Numbered from the stretch's first letter, positions 1 to 8,481 are shown. The stretch is 12,311 nt of DNA from Gammaproteobacteria bacterium (GCA_012735335.1 JAAYHO010000118.1:1-12311); one strand, 5' to 3'. The notes: a model not told the origin generated them from the letters alone. Program-made: numbers and translations.

Positions 1-204
1 CAGATACAGCAGCGCGCCCTGCCAGGCGCTCTGCCCGGCCCACAGCCAGTACACACAACCGGCCATACCGAGCAGCCACAGCCCGCAGAACAGCAGGCGG
101 CCGAGCATGGCACCGGGCGCCTGATACCAGAGGGCAAGCACGGCCCAGACACTGCTCAGCAGTATGCTCAGGGTGGCAAGGGACAGTAGAATGGTACGCA
201 GCAT
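1..204 (-). CDS. N-terminus of an inner-membrane protein, probably DUF4105 (Lnb N-terminal domain-like) family; truncated by window edge
   Basis: The first 68 residues of a gene that continues past the left edge. The ATG at 204 is preceded by a weak ribosome binding site (ACAGG, about 6 nt upstream). The peptide is almost wholly hydrophobic: a first membrane helix at about residues 3-26, a short polar turn with the motif LALWYQAPG, and a second helix at about 36-56. This start resembles what I recall of DUF4105 proteins in pseudomonads, which have two or three N-terminal helices, an LWF/Y-x-LPG-like turn and then a periplasmic domain. The conserved domain itself lies outside the window, so the family call rests on resemblance from memory. 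The gene lies 62 nt downstream of the PLD lipoprotein gene on the same strand and could be co-transcribed with it. Confidence 0.6.
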   Translation of the reverse strand, partial: MLRTILLSLATLSILLSSVWAVLALWYQAPGAMLGRLLFCGLWLLGMAGCVYWLWAGQSAWQGALLYL

Positions 205-266
205 GGAACGCCTGTAAAAATTTTTGCCCATCCTACGCCAAAGGCAGGAGTCTGGTACAGGGCCGT

Positions 267-1808
267 CTAGAGCTGCCCCTCGATCGGCAGCCAGCCAAGA
301 AACCAGGCCGCGGAACGGCGCAGGCGGCCGGCATGGGGCTCGCTGTGCCAGACCTCATCTCCGGCCTGCCAGCGCAGCTGTTGATGCTCGTCCAGGCTCA
401 GCTCGTAGGAGAAGTCGGCGCTGGTCCAGTGGTTGAACAGCCTGACCAGTTCCGCCGCCAGCTCCGGCTGCTGCACCAGCACCCCGGCTTCGGTATTGAG
501 CATGATGGAGCGCGGGTCCAGATTGACCGAACCGACAAACAGCTTGCTGCGGTCAAACACGAAGGCCTTGGCATGCAGGCTGGCCAGCGACTCGCCGAGA
601 AAGGCACTGGTGTGCTCCTGCTCACCGGCCTGCTTGCGCAACTCCCACAGGCGCACCCCGCCCTGCAGCAGCGGCTTGCGGTAACTGGCATAGCCGCTGT
701 GTACCGCCAGCACGTCGGTGGAGGCCAGCGAGTTGGTCAGCACCCGTACATCCACCCCGTGCTCGACCATATCGATCAGGAACACCTCACCCCGGGAGCC
801 GGGAATGAAATAGGCCGACATCAGCAGCACCTCCTGCTGACTCCCGCGCACGTGGCGCACCAGCTTGCGTGCGAGGATCGGCTCCTGATTGGTGATGTGT
901 CCGGGATCGGCCTTGGTCGGCGGATCGGACAGCCAGACAGCCTCGCCCCAGTGCCAGACGATACGGTCATCATGCAGCGCCCGGGTGAACGGCGACTCGT
1001 CCACCGCCTGCAGATAATCACCTCCGGCATGCCGCGCCCGGTGCGCCTTGAGCTGGGCACGCAGGCGGCGCTCGGCGCGCTCATCGGAGCGACCGATCAT
1101 ATGGTCCACCGGCACCGATTCGTTGGCGTTCCAGTAATCATCGAAGCTGCTCGCCACATCCCGGGTGATACGACCCATGCCGAGGATATCGATATCCTGA
1201 AAGTCCATGACACTCAGGGAGAAGTATTCGTCGCCGATATTGCGCCCACCGGTGATGAACATCTGGCTGTCGACGATCATCAGCTTGTTGTGCATGCGGT
1301 AATTGATCCGGCCGAATTCACCGAGTTTGCTGAAGTAGCGGGAGATACGCCCACGCAGGGTCAGCGGATTGAACAGCCTGACCTGGATATTCGGGTGGTG
1401 ATTGAGCGCGGCCACATCGAAATCCCGCAGGCCGCTGCCGATATCATCCAGCAGCAGCCGCACCCGTACACCGCGATCCGCTGCGCTGAGCAGGCGTTCA
1501 GCGATCAGCCCGCCGGTCACGTCCCCGCGATAGATGTAGTACTGCAGTTCCAGACTGTGTTCGGCACGATCGATCATCGCCAGCCGTGCGGCCAACGCGT
1601 CGGTGCCGGTCTGCACCAGGGTAAAACCGGACAGGGCCTCGCTGTCCGGCGGTTGGTGGGCGCGCACATAGCGGCTGATTTCCGAACCCCGGTCCGGCTT
1701 GATCGCGTAGCTGGTGGGGAAGTTCTTGTCCGGCAACGAGCTGGCGCAACCGGCCAGCAGCACCAGCGCCCAAATCAGCCACAGCGATCCGAACCCGTTG
1801 CGTTTCAC
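267..1808 (-). CDS. ClsC-like phospholipase D family lipoprotein (putative cardiolipin synthase)
   Basis: A 513-residue PLD-superfamily protein. ClsC enzymes condense phosphatidylglycerol with phosphatidylethanolamine to make cardiolipin; that substrate is inferred here from family likeness. Two HKD motifs are visible: H173-x-K175-x4-D180 followed by GGRN (187-190), and H412-x-K414-x4-D419 followed by GSVNLDPRS. Between them is an SAYFIPG block (331-337). The C-terminus, ending in WLPIEGQL, also matches the ClsC pattern (E. coli ClsC ends in a similar LPVEWLL). A lipoprotein signal is clear: basic start, hydrophobic helix, lipobox LAG-C21, with Ala after the Cys, which suits transfer to the outer membrane. 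The start is GTG; no in-frame ATG gives a signal peptide of sensible length, and a GAGG lies about 11 nt upstream. No ymdB-like partner gene is adjacent. The family is certain, the exact lipid reaction less so. Confidence 0.88.
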   Translation of the reverse strand: MKRNGFGSLWLIWALVLLAGCASSLPDKNFPTSYAIKPDRGSEISRYVRAHQPPDSEALSGFTLVQTGTDALAARLAMIDRAEHSLELQYYIYRGDVTGGLIAERLLSAADRGVRVRLLLDDIGSGLRDFDVAALNHHPNIQVRLFNPLTLRGRISRYFSKLGEFGRINYRMHNKLMIVDSQMFITGGRNIGDEYFSLSVMDFQDIDILGMGRITRDVASSFDDYWNANESVPVDHMIGRSDERAERRLRAQLKAHRARHAGGDYLQAVDESPFTRALHDDRIVWHWGEAVWLSDPPTKADPGHITNQEPILARKLVRHVRGSQQEVLLMSAYFIPGSRGEVFLIDMVEHGVDVRVLTNSLASTDVLAVHSGYASYRKPLLQGGVRLWELRKQAGEQEHTSAFLGESLASLHAKAFVFDRSKLFVGSVNLDPRSIMLNTEAGVLVQQPELAAELVRLFNHWTSADFSYELSLDEHQQLRWQAGDEVWHSEPHAGRLRRSAAWFLGWLPIEGQL

Positions 1809-1817
1809 CCTGTCGAT

Positions 1818-1838
1818 GCCCTCATCTGTAGTCAGGGC
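1818..1838 (-). promoter_or_regulatory. Small inverted repeat over the ribosome binding site of the PLD gene
   Basis: GCCCT and AGGGC form perfect 5-bp arms around an 11-nt loop. On the transcript the 3' arm covers the GAGGG that is the best ribosome binding site candidate for the GTG at 1808. There is no T-tract, so it is not a terminator. The arms are short and this may be chance. Confidence 0.2.
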
Positions 1839-1890
1839 TCAAGTCTAGCAGCCGGTTGGCTCAGGGCGTAACGCAACTGTGCAATAACGG

Positions 1891-4476
1891 TCATTTGCCC
1901 GGGTCGGTCACCACCAGTTGGTACTCGGCCACCCGCTGGCCACGGGTATGCATCACCACGTAGCCCTGGTTACCCGGTTGCAGGCCCTGCTCCAGCGCCG
2001 CCCGGTACAACGCCTCCCAGGTACGCTCTGGGTCGTTATGGGCGGCGTCATAGGTGACGCTGAGCACGCTGGCCGCCGGATGCTGCACCAGACTGTAGCC
2101 GCCCACATGGGCGCTGCCGGAGCCGACCGGATAGGACACGAACAGCCGGGTATCGGCCTGGGTCTGGGCGGCCATATCGGCGATATGCAGGGTCAGCGGT
2201 CCGGCCAACGGCAGCTTGGCCCGGTGCGCGGCAGCGATGCCCACGCGCACGGCCATGGAGCGCATCTGCTTGTCCAGCCTGGTTCTGGAGGTCTTCAGTT
2301 CCCGACCGAACAGCAGTGCCGGTTCACGCTGGCGCAGGTTGATGCGGTAATCCACCCCGTCAAACTGGAACAGCATCACCTCGCCGCTGCGTACATCCCA
2401 TTTCTGCCGCTCCACCACCAGCATGGGTGCATAGCTGCCGCACAGGGCGGACTGCGCCCGGGCGCGGCCTGCCCCGTCCAGCGCGGTATTGCTGTCCAGA
2501 GCCTGACAGACCTGACGGTCGTAGCCATCCCAGGCCTGGCGCAGCGCTCCGGCGCTTACCAGTTCATCGATCAGTTGAGCATCAGCATGCCGGGCGGCCA
2601 GCAACAGGGGCGTCTGGGTATCCAGCGCCTGGCCCTGCTCCAGCCCGCCGACGCCGGTCCGGGTGCTGATACGGGTACGCTCATGCACACTGGCACCGCG
2701 CTGCAGCAACAGCTGCACGCTGGCCAGTTGGTTCTGTTCCGCCGCACTCATCAGCGCGGTCTTGCCCCAGCGGTTGGCGACATCCACCGGCATCCCGGCA
2801 TCCAGCAGCAAACGCAGATTCTCCGGGCGGCCGACCGCCGCCAGGGTTGCCGGGCTGTCATCCGGCCCCAGCCCCCAGCGGGTACCCAGTGCGCCCTGTT
2901 CATAACGGATGAAGTCCCCCACCACATGGGCCGGGGCGTTGTTCAGCAGTACGCTGTGCAGGGTGGCGAAGTTGCGCCCGCGCTCCAGATCACCGGGCTG
3001 CGGGGCAATGGCATGGCGCGGCTGCCAACTGGCCCCGGCGGGCAACGGCAGTTCCACTTGCTGGGCTGGCGCCACAAGGCTTTCCACCGCCCGCGCCAGG
3101 GTTTCATGCAGCAACAGATCAGCGGCGGTTGCCGCCTCGCTGCTATTCAGCCCCTGACCGGTATACAGTCGGCGCAGCTCCTCCAGCGCCGGTTGCAGCA
3201 TCGGCAGCAGGCGTCGGTAGGCCTGCTTGTTGTCCGGGGTGCGCTCGGTCCACTGGAACAGCTGCTCCAGCACCTGATCATGGCGCTGGCGCATGGCCCC
3301 CTCACGGCCCTGGCGCTGCAGGGCATCCACCCCCAGCAGCGGCAGGTTCAGCAACGTCCACTGGGTTTCCTTCCAGTGCTGGAAGTTGTCCCGGCGTTCG
3401 TGCTGGGCCAGGCTAGGCAGCGGGCTGCCAACCATGTTGTCCAGCTCGCTCTGCAGTTGACTGTAGACTGTCAGCCCGGCCAGGGTGTTGGTACGCGGCG
3501 GAGTCAGGTAACTCTGGTACAGACACAACCGTTGCAGACTGTTGCCATTCAGCGCGTAGAACCCGGCGTAGGCCGACTCGCCCCGGGCCGCCGGGGAATG
3601 GAAACCCCAGGTCTCGTTGACCAGTACCAGATGACGGCCGTCGCGCAGGAATACATCAATCGCCCCGTAATCCCCGGTCTGCGATGAGGCCGCGTGGGCG
3701 CGTCCACCGTAGTTGGGCTGTTCCGCCACCCAGAACGCCAGGGTAGCGTCATCCAGCAGCGCCTGACCGTTGACGCTCAGCCCCCGGGCGCGGGTCTGAT
3801 AACCGGCGTAGACCCCAGGGTTGTACAGCTCGACCCGCACCTGCTGGCCAGCCACGGTGGCGTTGCCGGATGGCGCATGGCTGCCCGCCAGTACCCGGGC
3901 ACCGGGCAGGCGCGCCGGTGATGGCAGGCCGTGCTGCTGCAGATCCTGATTGAGTTCCTGCTCCAGTCGGCTGCAACTGGCGTCCCGGTCATCCACCAGC
4001 CGGTACTCGGCATAGCTGGCCCAGGCATTACGCCCCGCCGGTGCAGGCACCCGGGTCGCAGCCCAGTCTTCCAGTTGGCGACCGCGCTGGCGATACATGG
4101 CCGCCAGACAGGCTATGGCCTGCTCGTCACGGCCCTGCTCTGCCTGTACCGGGCACAGCTCATTGCGACTGAGCAGCCACTGCCGATGATTGGCCGCCAG
4201 CAGCATGGAGCCCACTGCGTCCAGCTCCTGCTGCAGCTGATGCTGACGGGCGACCAGCTGCCGATCCAGCTGCGCCAACTGGTCATCGGCACAGATCTGC
4301 TGATGAACCGACGGCAGCGCCCCGCTGCAATCGAAGCTGGCGCGGGTCTGGATCAATGCCTGGCGCAGTTTCGGGGTCATGTCCACCGGCGGTTTCGGCG
4401 GTACCGGCTCGGTTGCACAGCCCGCCAACAGGGCGGCGACGATCAGAGTGTAAGGTGCAAGCGCTTTTACCGACAT
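1891..4476 (-). CDS. Large lipoprotein with LprI-like N-terminal domain and ankyrin repeats, in a TonB/ExbBD operon; function unknown
   Basis: An 861-residue protein that I cannot assign to a named family. Residues 1-20 are a lipoprotein signal with lipobox LAG-C20. Residues about 44-137 resemble the LprI-like domain (PF07007 type): four cysteines (C50, C62, C108, C123), an ICAD motif, L-x-x-L-D-R-x-L, R-x-W-L-x-x-R-N and C-L-x-x-x-Y-R-x-R. Residues about 200-340 look beta-rich. Residues about 360-470 are helical. Residues about 540-645 hold ankyrin repeats (GKTALMSAAEQNQLASVQLL, and TPLLLAARHADAQLIDELV). The last 160 residues may be an effector-binding (GyrI-like) fold, but that is weak. Longer in-frame starts up to 4713 would overlap tonB and lack the lipobox, whereas the ATG at 4476 has AAGGAC 6 nt upstream and lies 19 nt after the tonB stop. 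It is probably anchored in the envelope, working with or alongside the motor encoded upstream. Confidence 0.8.
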   Translation of the reverse strand: MSVKALAPYTLIVAALLAGCATEPVPPKPPVDMTPKLRQALIQTRASFDCSGALPSVHQQICADDQLAQLDRQLVARQHQLQQELDAVGSMLLAANHRQWLLSRNELCPVQAEQGRDEQAIACLAAMYRQRGRQLEDWAATRVPAPAGRNAWASYAEYRLVDDRDASCSRLEQELNQDLQQHGLPSPARLPGARVLAGSHAPSGNATVAGQQVRVELYNPGVYAGYQTRARGLSVNGQALLDDATLAFWVAEQPNYGGRAHAASSQTGDYGAIDVFLRDGRHLVLVNETWGFHSPAARGESAYAGFYALNGNSLQRLCLYQSYLTPPRTNTLAGLTVYSQLQSELDNMVGSPLPSLAQHERRDNFQHWKETQWTLLNLPLLGVDALQRQGREGAMRQRHDQVLEQLFQWTERTPDNKQAYRRLLPMLQPALEELRRLYTGQGLNSSEAATAADLLLHETLARAVESLVAPAQQVELPLPAGASWQPRHAIAPQPGDLERGRNFATLHSVLLNNAPAHVVGDFIRYEQGALGTRWGLGPDDSPATLAAVGRPENLRLLLDAGMPVDVANRWGKTALMSAAEQNQLASVQLLLQRGASVHERTRISTRTGVGGLEQGQALDTQTPLLLAARHADAQLIDELVSAGALRQAWDGYDRQVCQALDSNTALDGAGRARAQSALCGSYAPMLVVERQKWDVRSGEVMLFQFDGVDYRINLRQREPALLFGRELKTSRTRLDKQMRSMAVRVGIAAAHRAKLPLAGPLTLHIADMAAQTQADTRLFVSYPVGSGSAHVGGYSLVQHPAASVLSVTYDAAHNDPERTWEALYRAALEQGLQPGNQGYVVMHTRGQRVAEYQLVVTDPGK

Positions 4477-4495
4477 GGCTGTGTCCTTGCTTGAA

Positions 4496-5259
<764 letters not shown>

Positions 5260-5260
<1 letters not shown>

Positions 5261-5694
5261 CAGGGCTCCAGTTCTTCAGTGGCAACCAGACTGATACGTG
5301 CATACCCGGCCTTCTGCAGAGTGTTCATCACCCGCATCAGCGTGCCATATTCCACCGTCTGATCGCCGCGCAGGAACAGTCGCGTTTCCAGGTTGCCCGC
5401 AGTCAGTTCATGGGCGGCAGCCGCCAGTTGCTGCAGGCTGACCGACTGTTCCTGCACGAACAGACCACCATCGGCCTGCACCGTGACGTACAGCGGGTCG
5501 GTAGGTGGTGGCGACGGCGTGGCTGCGTTGCTTGGCAGGTCCACCGGCACATCCACAGTGGCCAGCGGTGCGGCGACCATGAAGATGATCAGCAGTACCA
5601 GAATCACATCCACAAAGGGGGTGATATTGATCTCGGCGTTCTGCTGGTAGTTATGACGTTTGACCGTTGGCCCGGAATCCAGCTGAATACCCAT
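5260..5694 (-). CDS. exbD: ExbD, biopolymer transport protein
   Basis: A 144-residue inner-membrane protein, the usual length for ExbD. With ExbB it forms the proton channel that powers the TonB-like transducer. A cytoplasmic N-terminus is followed by one membrane helix at about residues 24-43 with the family motif [19 protein letters not shown]29 is the expected proton-carrying aspartate. The rest (about 45-144) is the periplasmic domain, with a pattern typical of ExbD/TolR ([35 protein letters not shown]). The ATG follows the exbB stop by a single base (TGA-T-ATG), with GAGG at the end of exbB as ribosome binding site. It overlaps tonB by one base. The position between exbB and a TonB-like gene favours ExbD over TolR. 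Confidence 0.95.
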
Positions 5695-5695
5695 A

Positions 5696-6565
5696 TCAGT
5701 GGCCCTCGTCGAATTGCCTTGATACCGAGGCCAGCAGTTCGGCGGAGAAGTTGTCCAGGCTGCCGACGAAGCCGTTGATGTCCCGGGCGAACTTGTTGAA
5801 GATCATCACCGCCGGGATCGCCGCAAACAGGCCCAGCGCGGTGGCCAGCAGGGCCTCGGCAATACCTGGAGCGACCACTGCCAGGCTGGCGCTCTTGGCT
5901 GTGGCAATACCGGCAAAACTGTTGAGAATGCCCCACACCGTGCCAAACAGGCCGATAAAGGGAGCGGTAGCGCCGATGGTGGCCAGTACGCCCATCATCC
6001 CACCGAGACGGGCCAGGTCCCGCTCCTGCACGATGCTGGCGGTCAGTGCCATGCGCTGCAGCAGGCGATTGATCTGGTCGGCACTGACATTGCTGCCCCG
6101 GTGCTGACCGAAGTGGCGCAGCTCGGCCTGGCTGGCCAGCCACATCCGCCCCAGTGCACTGGCGCTGGCCTGTTCCTCCAGCTGCGCGCCTGGCCCGGCC
6201 CGGAACGAGCGCAGGAACTGCTGGTTGCGCCGCCGGGCAGCGGCAAAGGTGATCAGCTTCTCGAACAGAATGGCCCAGCTCAGCAACGACATGAGCACCA
6301 GCAGTACCATTACTGATTTCACCACCAGATCAGCCTGGGCGAACATCTCGCGCACACCGAAACGCTCCCCGTCAGCCCCGACCAGTACCGCAGAGCCGGC
6401 CGGGTCGGCCGCAGCCTGGGCCACCGCTGCGCTGGGGTCACCTCCGGCCTGGGCCAGTACAAAACCGGCCCCCAGGGTGCTGAATGCAAGCAGAGAGAAC
6501 AGCGACAATCGACGCAGTCTGGCCTGCCAGCTGCGCCCGCGGATCGGGAAATTGAATGGGTCCAT
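5696..6565 (-). CDS. exbB: ExbB, proton-channel subunit of the TonB energizer
   Basis: A 289-residue MotA/TolQ/ExbB-family protein. It has an N-terminal hydrophobic export-type segment (about residues 17-40, basic cluster then SLFSLLAFSTLGAGFVLAQA), the hallmark of the longer, signal-bearing ExbB type found in pseudomonads. Three membrane helices follow: about 82-101, 188-218 and 232-258. The signature LARLGGMMGVLATIGATAPFIGLFGTVWGI lies in helix 2 and the family block VVAPGIAEALLATALGLFAAIPAVM in helix 3. I chose the ATG at 6565 because AAGGAAGGA lies 4 nt upstream. A start at 6655 would add 30 polar residues and overlap the regulator gene. The gap to the regulator gene is 64 nt, with no clear promoter, terminator or Fur-box-like palindrome, so iron control is not supported by what I can see. 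Confidence 0.95.
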   Translation of the reverse strand: MDPFNFPIRGRSWQARLRRLSLFSLLAFSTLGAGFVLAQAGGDPSAAVAQAAADPAGSAVLVGADGERFGVREMFAQADLVVKSVMVLLVLMSLLSWAILFEKLITFAAARRRNQQFLRSFRAGPGAQLEEQASASALGRMWLASQAELRHFGQHRGSNVSADQINRLLQRMALTASIVQERDLARLGGMMGVLATIGATAPFIGLFGTVWGILNSFAGIATAKSASLAVVAPGIAEALLATALGLFAAIPAVMIFNKFARDINGFVGSLDNFSAELLASVSRQFDEGH

Positions 6566-6578
6566 GGGGTCCTTCCTT
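6566..6578 (-). promoter_or_regulatory. Strong ribosome binding site that fixes the exbB start
   Basis: The coding strand reads AAGGAAGGA, then CCCC, then ATG. Two overlapping Shine-Dalgarno cores stand just upstream of 6565, while the in-frame start 90 nt further up has none. Confidence 0.75.
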
Positions 6579-6629
6579 GTTGTTTTTGTATTTTTCGGGT
6601 CTTGCAGGTGTATCTGTTGCTGGCGCGCC

Positions 6630-6953
6630 TCAATCCTCCGCCGGAGGTTCTCCATCCAGACTGCCCGGTGCCAGGATCGCCTGCAGCGCCGCTACATAAC
6701 GGGCAAAGGCTTCACGTCCGGCGCGGCTCAGGCACACCCGGGTACGAGGCTTCCTGCCGACAAAGTCCTTTTTCACCAGGACATAACCGGCATTCTCCAG
6801 GGTGGTCAGGTGCGCGCCGAGGTTACCGTCGGTAGCCTGGACAATCGCCCGCAGGGCGACGAACTCCAGCCACTGCCGCGCTTCCAGTGTATTCAGCGCG
6901 GCCATGATCTTCAGCCGCACCGGTTGATGAATGATCTCGTCGGGAGTCTGCAC
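6630..6953 (-). CDS. Small winged-helix transcriptional regulator
   Basis: A 107-residue protein of the short winged-helix type (HTH_34-like, PF13601; MarR/ArsR-like fold). Residues 5-20 (EIIHQPVRLKIMAALN) resemble the first helix of such regulators. Residues about 27-57 hold the helix-turn-helix with TDGNLGAHLTTLENAGYV, where the typical D-G-N-L-x-x-H-L-x-x-L-E-x-x-G-Y-V pattern is complete. The wing follows at 60-76 (VKKDFVGRKPRTRVCLS), then a helix (80-95) that may dimerise, and an acidic tail. The start is GTG, directly after the TAG of the upstream membrane protein gene; AGGAG 7 nt upstream supports it. Such regulators are often paired with a small membrane protein and control their own operon. 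The ligand is not predictable from sequence. Confidence 0.85.
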   Translation of the reverse strand: MQTPDEIIHQPVRLKIMAALNTLEARQWLEFVALRAIVQATDGNLGAHLTTLENAGYVLVKKDFVGRKPRTRVCLSRAGREAFARYVAALQAILAPGSLDGEPPAED

Positions 6954-7499
6954 CTAATGACTCCTGAGCCAGAGTCCGGAAAGAATCAGCGTCCCGCCGC
7001 AGGCCATGGCCATCCACGGCCAGAATACGGGGAGCAGAAAGACATAACCGAACATGCTGAGAAGGCCCAGAACGCTGCCGATAACGGTATAGCGGGGGCG
7101 CAGTTGAATGCCGCGCAGGATATACAGCACCGCCACCAGCAGCGGGCCGGGCATGGCCGACTGTTCCACGGTGATGGGCCAGAACACCACATAGAGAGCA
7201 ATGACAAAAGCCAGAATGGCGAGAATCAGCGCGATATAGCGCCACAGGATGCCAACCCCCAGACCACTGCGAAAGGCCAGATAAGCACCCAACCCCATAC
7301 CAGCGAAGACCGCCAGCACCCAGACCAGCAGCGCGTGTTGCGGGAAGCAGGCGGTGAGGGAAAACCCGGCCAGATAGACCAGGCCCCACAGGATCAGTTG
7401 GCTGGACTCGGCCCGGTAATCCTGAAAACCGGCCGCCCGATGCTTGATGGCGTCGATTTCACGCAGGGCCTGTGCGGCCTCTTCGGCAGTGGGCAACAT
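6954..7499 (-). CDS. Multi-pass membrane protein paired with a winged-helix regulator; function unknown
   Basis: A 181-residue protein. The first 33 residues are soluble (AEEAAQALREIDAIKHRAA), after which come about five or six membrane helices: about 35-53, 56-76, 86-107, 117-131, 137-157 and 160-177. I see no catalytic or transport motif and cannot name a family. Its gene ends exactly where the regulator gene begins, so the two are translationally coupled and probably work together, for example as sensor and regulator, but that is inference. The ATG at 7499 was chosen as it begins the conserved-looking helical head; ribosome binding is weak (GCGAG). An in-frame ATG at 7550 would add 17 residues, but has no ribosome binding site and would sit within the likely promoter. 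Confidence 0.7.
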   Translation of the reverse strand: MLPTAEEAAQALREIDAIKHRAAGFQDYRAESSQLILWGLVYLAGFSLTACFPQHALLVWVLAVFAGMGLGAYLAFRSGLGVGILWRYIALILAILAFVIALYVVFWPITVEQSAMPGPLLVAVLYILRGIQLRPRYTVIGSVLGLLSMFGYVFLLPVFWPWMAMACGGTLILSGLWLRSH

Positions 7500-7532
7500 G
7501 ACAACTCGCTTTTTCTTATTCGGTGCAAAGCA

Positions 7533-7574
7533 CTCTATTATGTAGAGCATACAAATGCAACATATGTCTCATAA
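7533..7574 (-). promoter_or_regulatory. Candidate promoter with overlapping inverted repeat (possible operator) for the membrane-protein/regulator/exbB operon
   Basis: On the minus strand, TTATGA (7574-7569) and TATGCT (7551-7546) are spaced by 17 nt and could be -35 and -10 boxes. CTCTA-CATAA-TAGAG (7547-7533) is a perfect inverted repeat with 5-bp arms and a 5-nt centre, lying over the -10 and start region, where a repressor would act. The boxes are only moderate matches and the site was picked by eye. The stretch is AT-rich compared with its surroundings. Confidence 0.35.
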
Positions 7575-7609
7575 AAAGCCAGCCACCCTGCCCGCCTCAG
7601 TCTGACCGC

Positions 7610-8338
7610 TCAGCGGCCAGCCGTCATCAGTTGGTTGTCCGGGCGGTTCGGACAATTGATCAGCTCGGAAGTCGCCAGCCAGTGATCATCCGGGTACCAG
7701 GAGAACATGAACTGGCCACCCTTGAGGCTGTCCACCACCATACCGGCCACTTCCGGACGCACTGCCGGGCAGCCATGACTGCGACCGATGCGGCCGTGCT
7801 GCTGAATCCAATCGGGATCCACATAGTCGGCGGGATGGATGACGATGGCGCGCTGGCGGGCCAGGTCATTGAAACCGGGTTCCAGCCCGTCCATACGCAG
7901 GGAGTAGCCATGCTGGCCGAAGTAGCTCTCCTGGGTGCGGAACAGCCCGATACTCGACTGATGGCTACCTTCTATATTGGAGAAGGTATGGGCATGATTG
8001 TCCCCCGAGCCCTGCCCATGGGCGACCAGATCCTGCAGCAGCAGCTGCTGGCGGGCCAGGTCAAAGATCCACAGGCGCTGTTCGCTGGATGGCAGGGAGA
8101 AATCGATCACCGCCAGCCGCTGCGCCGGTTCGACCCCACCGGCGACCGCGCACTGCATGGCCGAGACCGCTGCCCGCAGTACCTTGGGATCGAGATCCGG
8201 TGCCTGGGCCGCAAGACGGTTGACCAGGCTGGGTTCAGTGGTGAAGGAGTAACTGGTTTCGATGGCGGCCACCGGGCCAGCCACCAGAGAACAGCAAAAA
8301 ACAGACAGTGCGCCAAAACGGCGCAGCGCATTCAACAT
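7610..8338 (-). CDS. Secreted YkuD-type murein L,D-transpeptidase (PF13645-like)
   Basis: A 242-residue protein of the 'murein L,D-transpeptidase catalytic domain' family, related to YkuD. The signal peptide is residues 1-25 (RRFGALSVFCCSLVAGPVAA), cleaved after Ala. The catalytic region at 165-195 contains AIVIHPADYV (H168) and HGRIGRSHGCPAVRP, with H188-G-C190 as the catalytic pair; C190 is the presumed nucleophile. HGQGSG (108-113) and SSIGLFRT (128-135) are further typical blocks. The domain presumably forms or exchanges cross-links in periplasmic peptidoglycan; which of these is not known for this group. The ATG at 8338 has GAGG 7 nt upstream; the TTG one codon earlier is less likely. 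The gene is divergent from a second L,D-transpeptidase gene and 110 nt upstream of the membrane-protein operon on the same strand, with no convincing terminator between. Confidence 0.88.
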   Translation of the reverse strand: MLNALRRFGALSVFCCSLVAGPVAAIETSYSFTTEPSLVNRLAAQAPDLDPKVLRAAVSAMQCAVAGGVEPAQRLAVIDFSLPSSEQRLWIFDLARQQLLLQDLVAHGQGSGDNHAHTFSNIEGSHQSSIGLFRTQESYFGQHGYSLRMDGLEPGFNDLARQRAIVIHPADYVDPDWIQQHGRIGRSHGCPAVRPEVAGMVVDSLKGGQFMFSWYPDDHWLATSELINCPNRPDNQLMTAGR

Positions 8339-8431
8339 CAAGCCCCCTCGGCCCGAATCGGCAGGCCGGAAAACAAAACAGGATATAAAACAAATTAAAC
8401 AGGTCGCTATCGGCCTTCCGACTGGCTTTGC

Positions 8432-8438
8432 CTATACT
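8432..8438 (+). promoter_or_regulatory. Candidate RpoS-type -10 element (CTATACT) for the YcbB-like gene
   Basis: CTATACT is identical to the stationary-phase sigma factor -10 consensus, including the C before TATACT. No good -35 hexamer lies 16-18 nt upstream, which fits RpoS promoters, where the -35 is often poor. Transcription would begin near 8445, about 50 nt before the start codon. A single short motif, so moderate support only. Confidence 0.45.
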
Positions 8439-8481
8439 GCGGCAGGGTCGAAGGGATAAGCGCGCCCCCAAAAGTCTGCTT

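Noticed and set aside
333..1871. Long plus-strand open frame (about 512 codons) opposite the PLD gene
   Set aside because: It mirrors the codon structure of a gene with two intact HKD motifs, has no recognisable domain and contains many Gln/His/Pro-rich runs typical of antisense frames in GC-rich DNA.
1918..3687. Long plus-strand open frame (about 589 codons) opposite the ankyrin lipoprotein gene
   Set aside because: Low-complexity Gln/His/Gly composition and no domain. The opposite strand has a lipobox, ankyrin repeats and a good ribosome binding site.
6566..6629. Fur box or separate promoter before exbB
   Set aside because: I looked for a GATAATGATAATC-like palindrome and for -35/-10 pairs with 16-18 nt spacing and found none. 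The GGCGCGCC at 6622-6629 is only a short palindrome.
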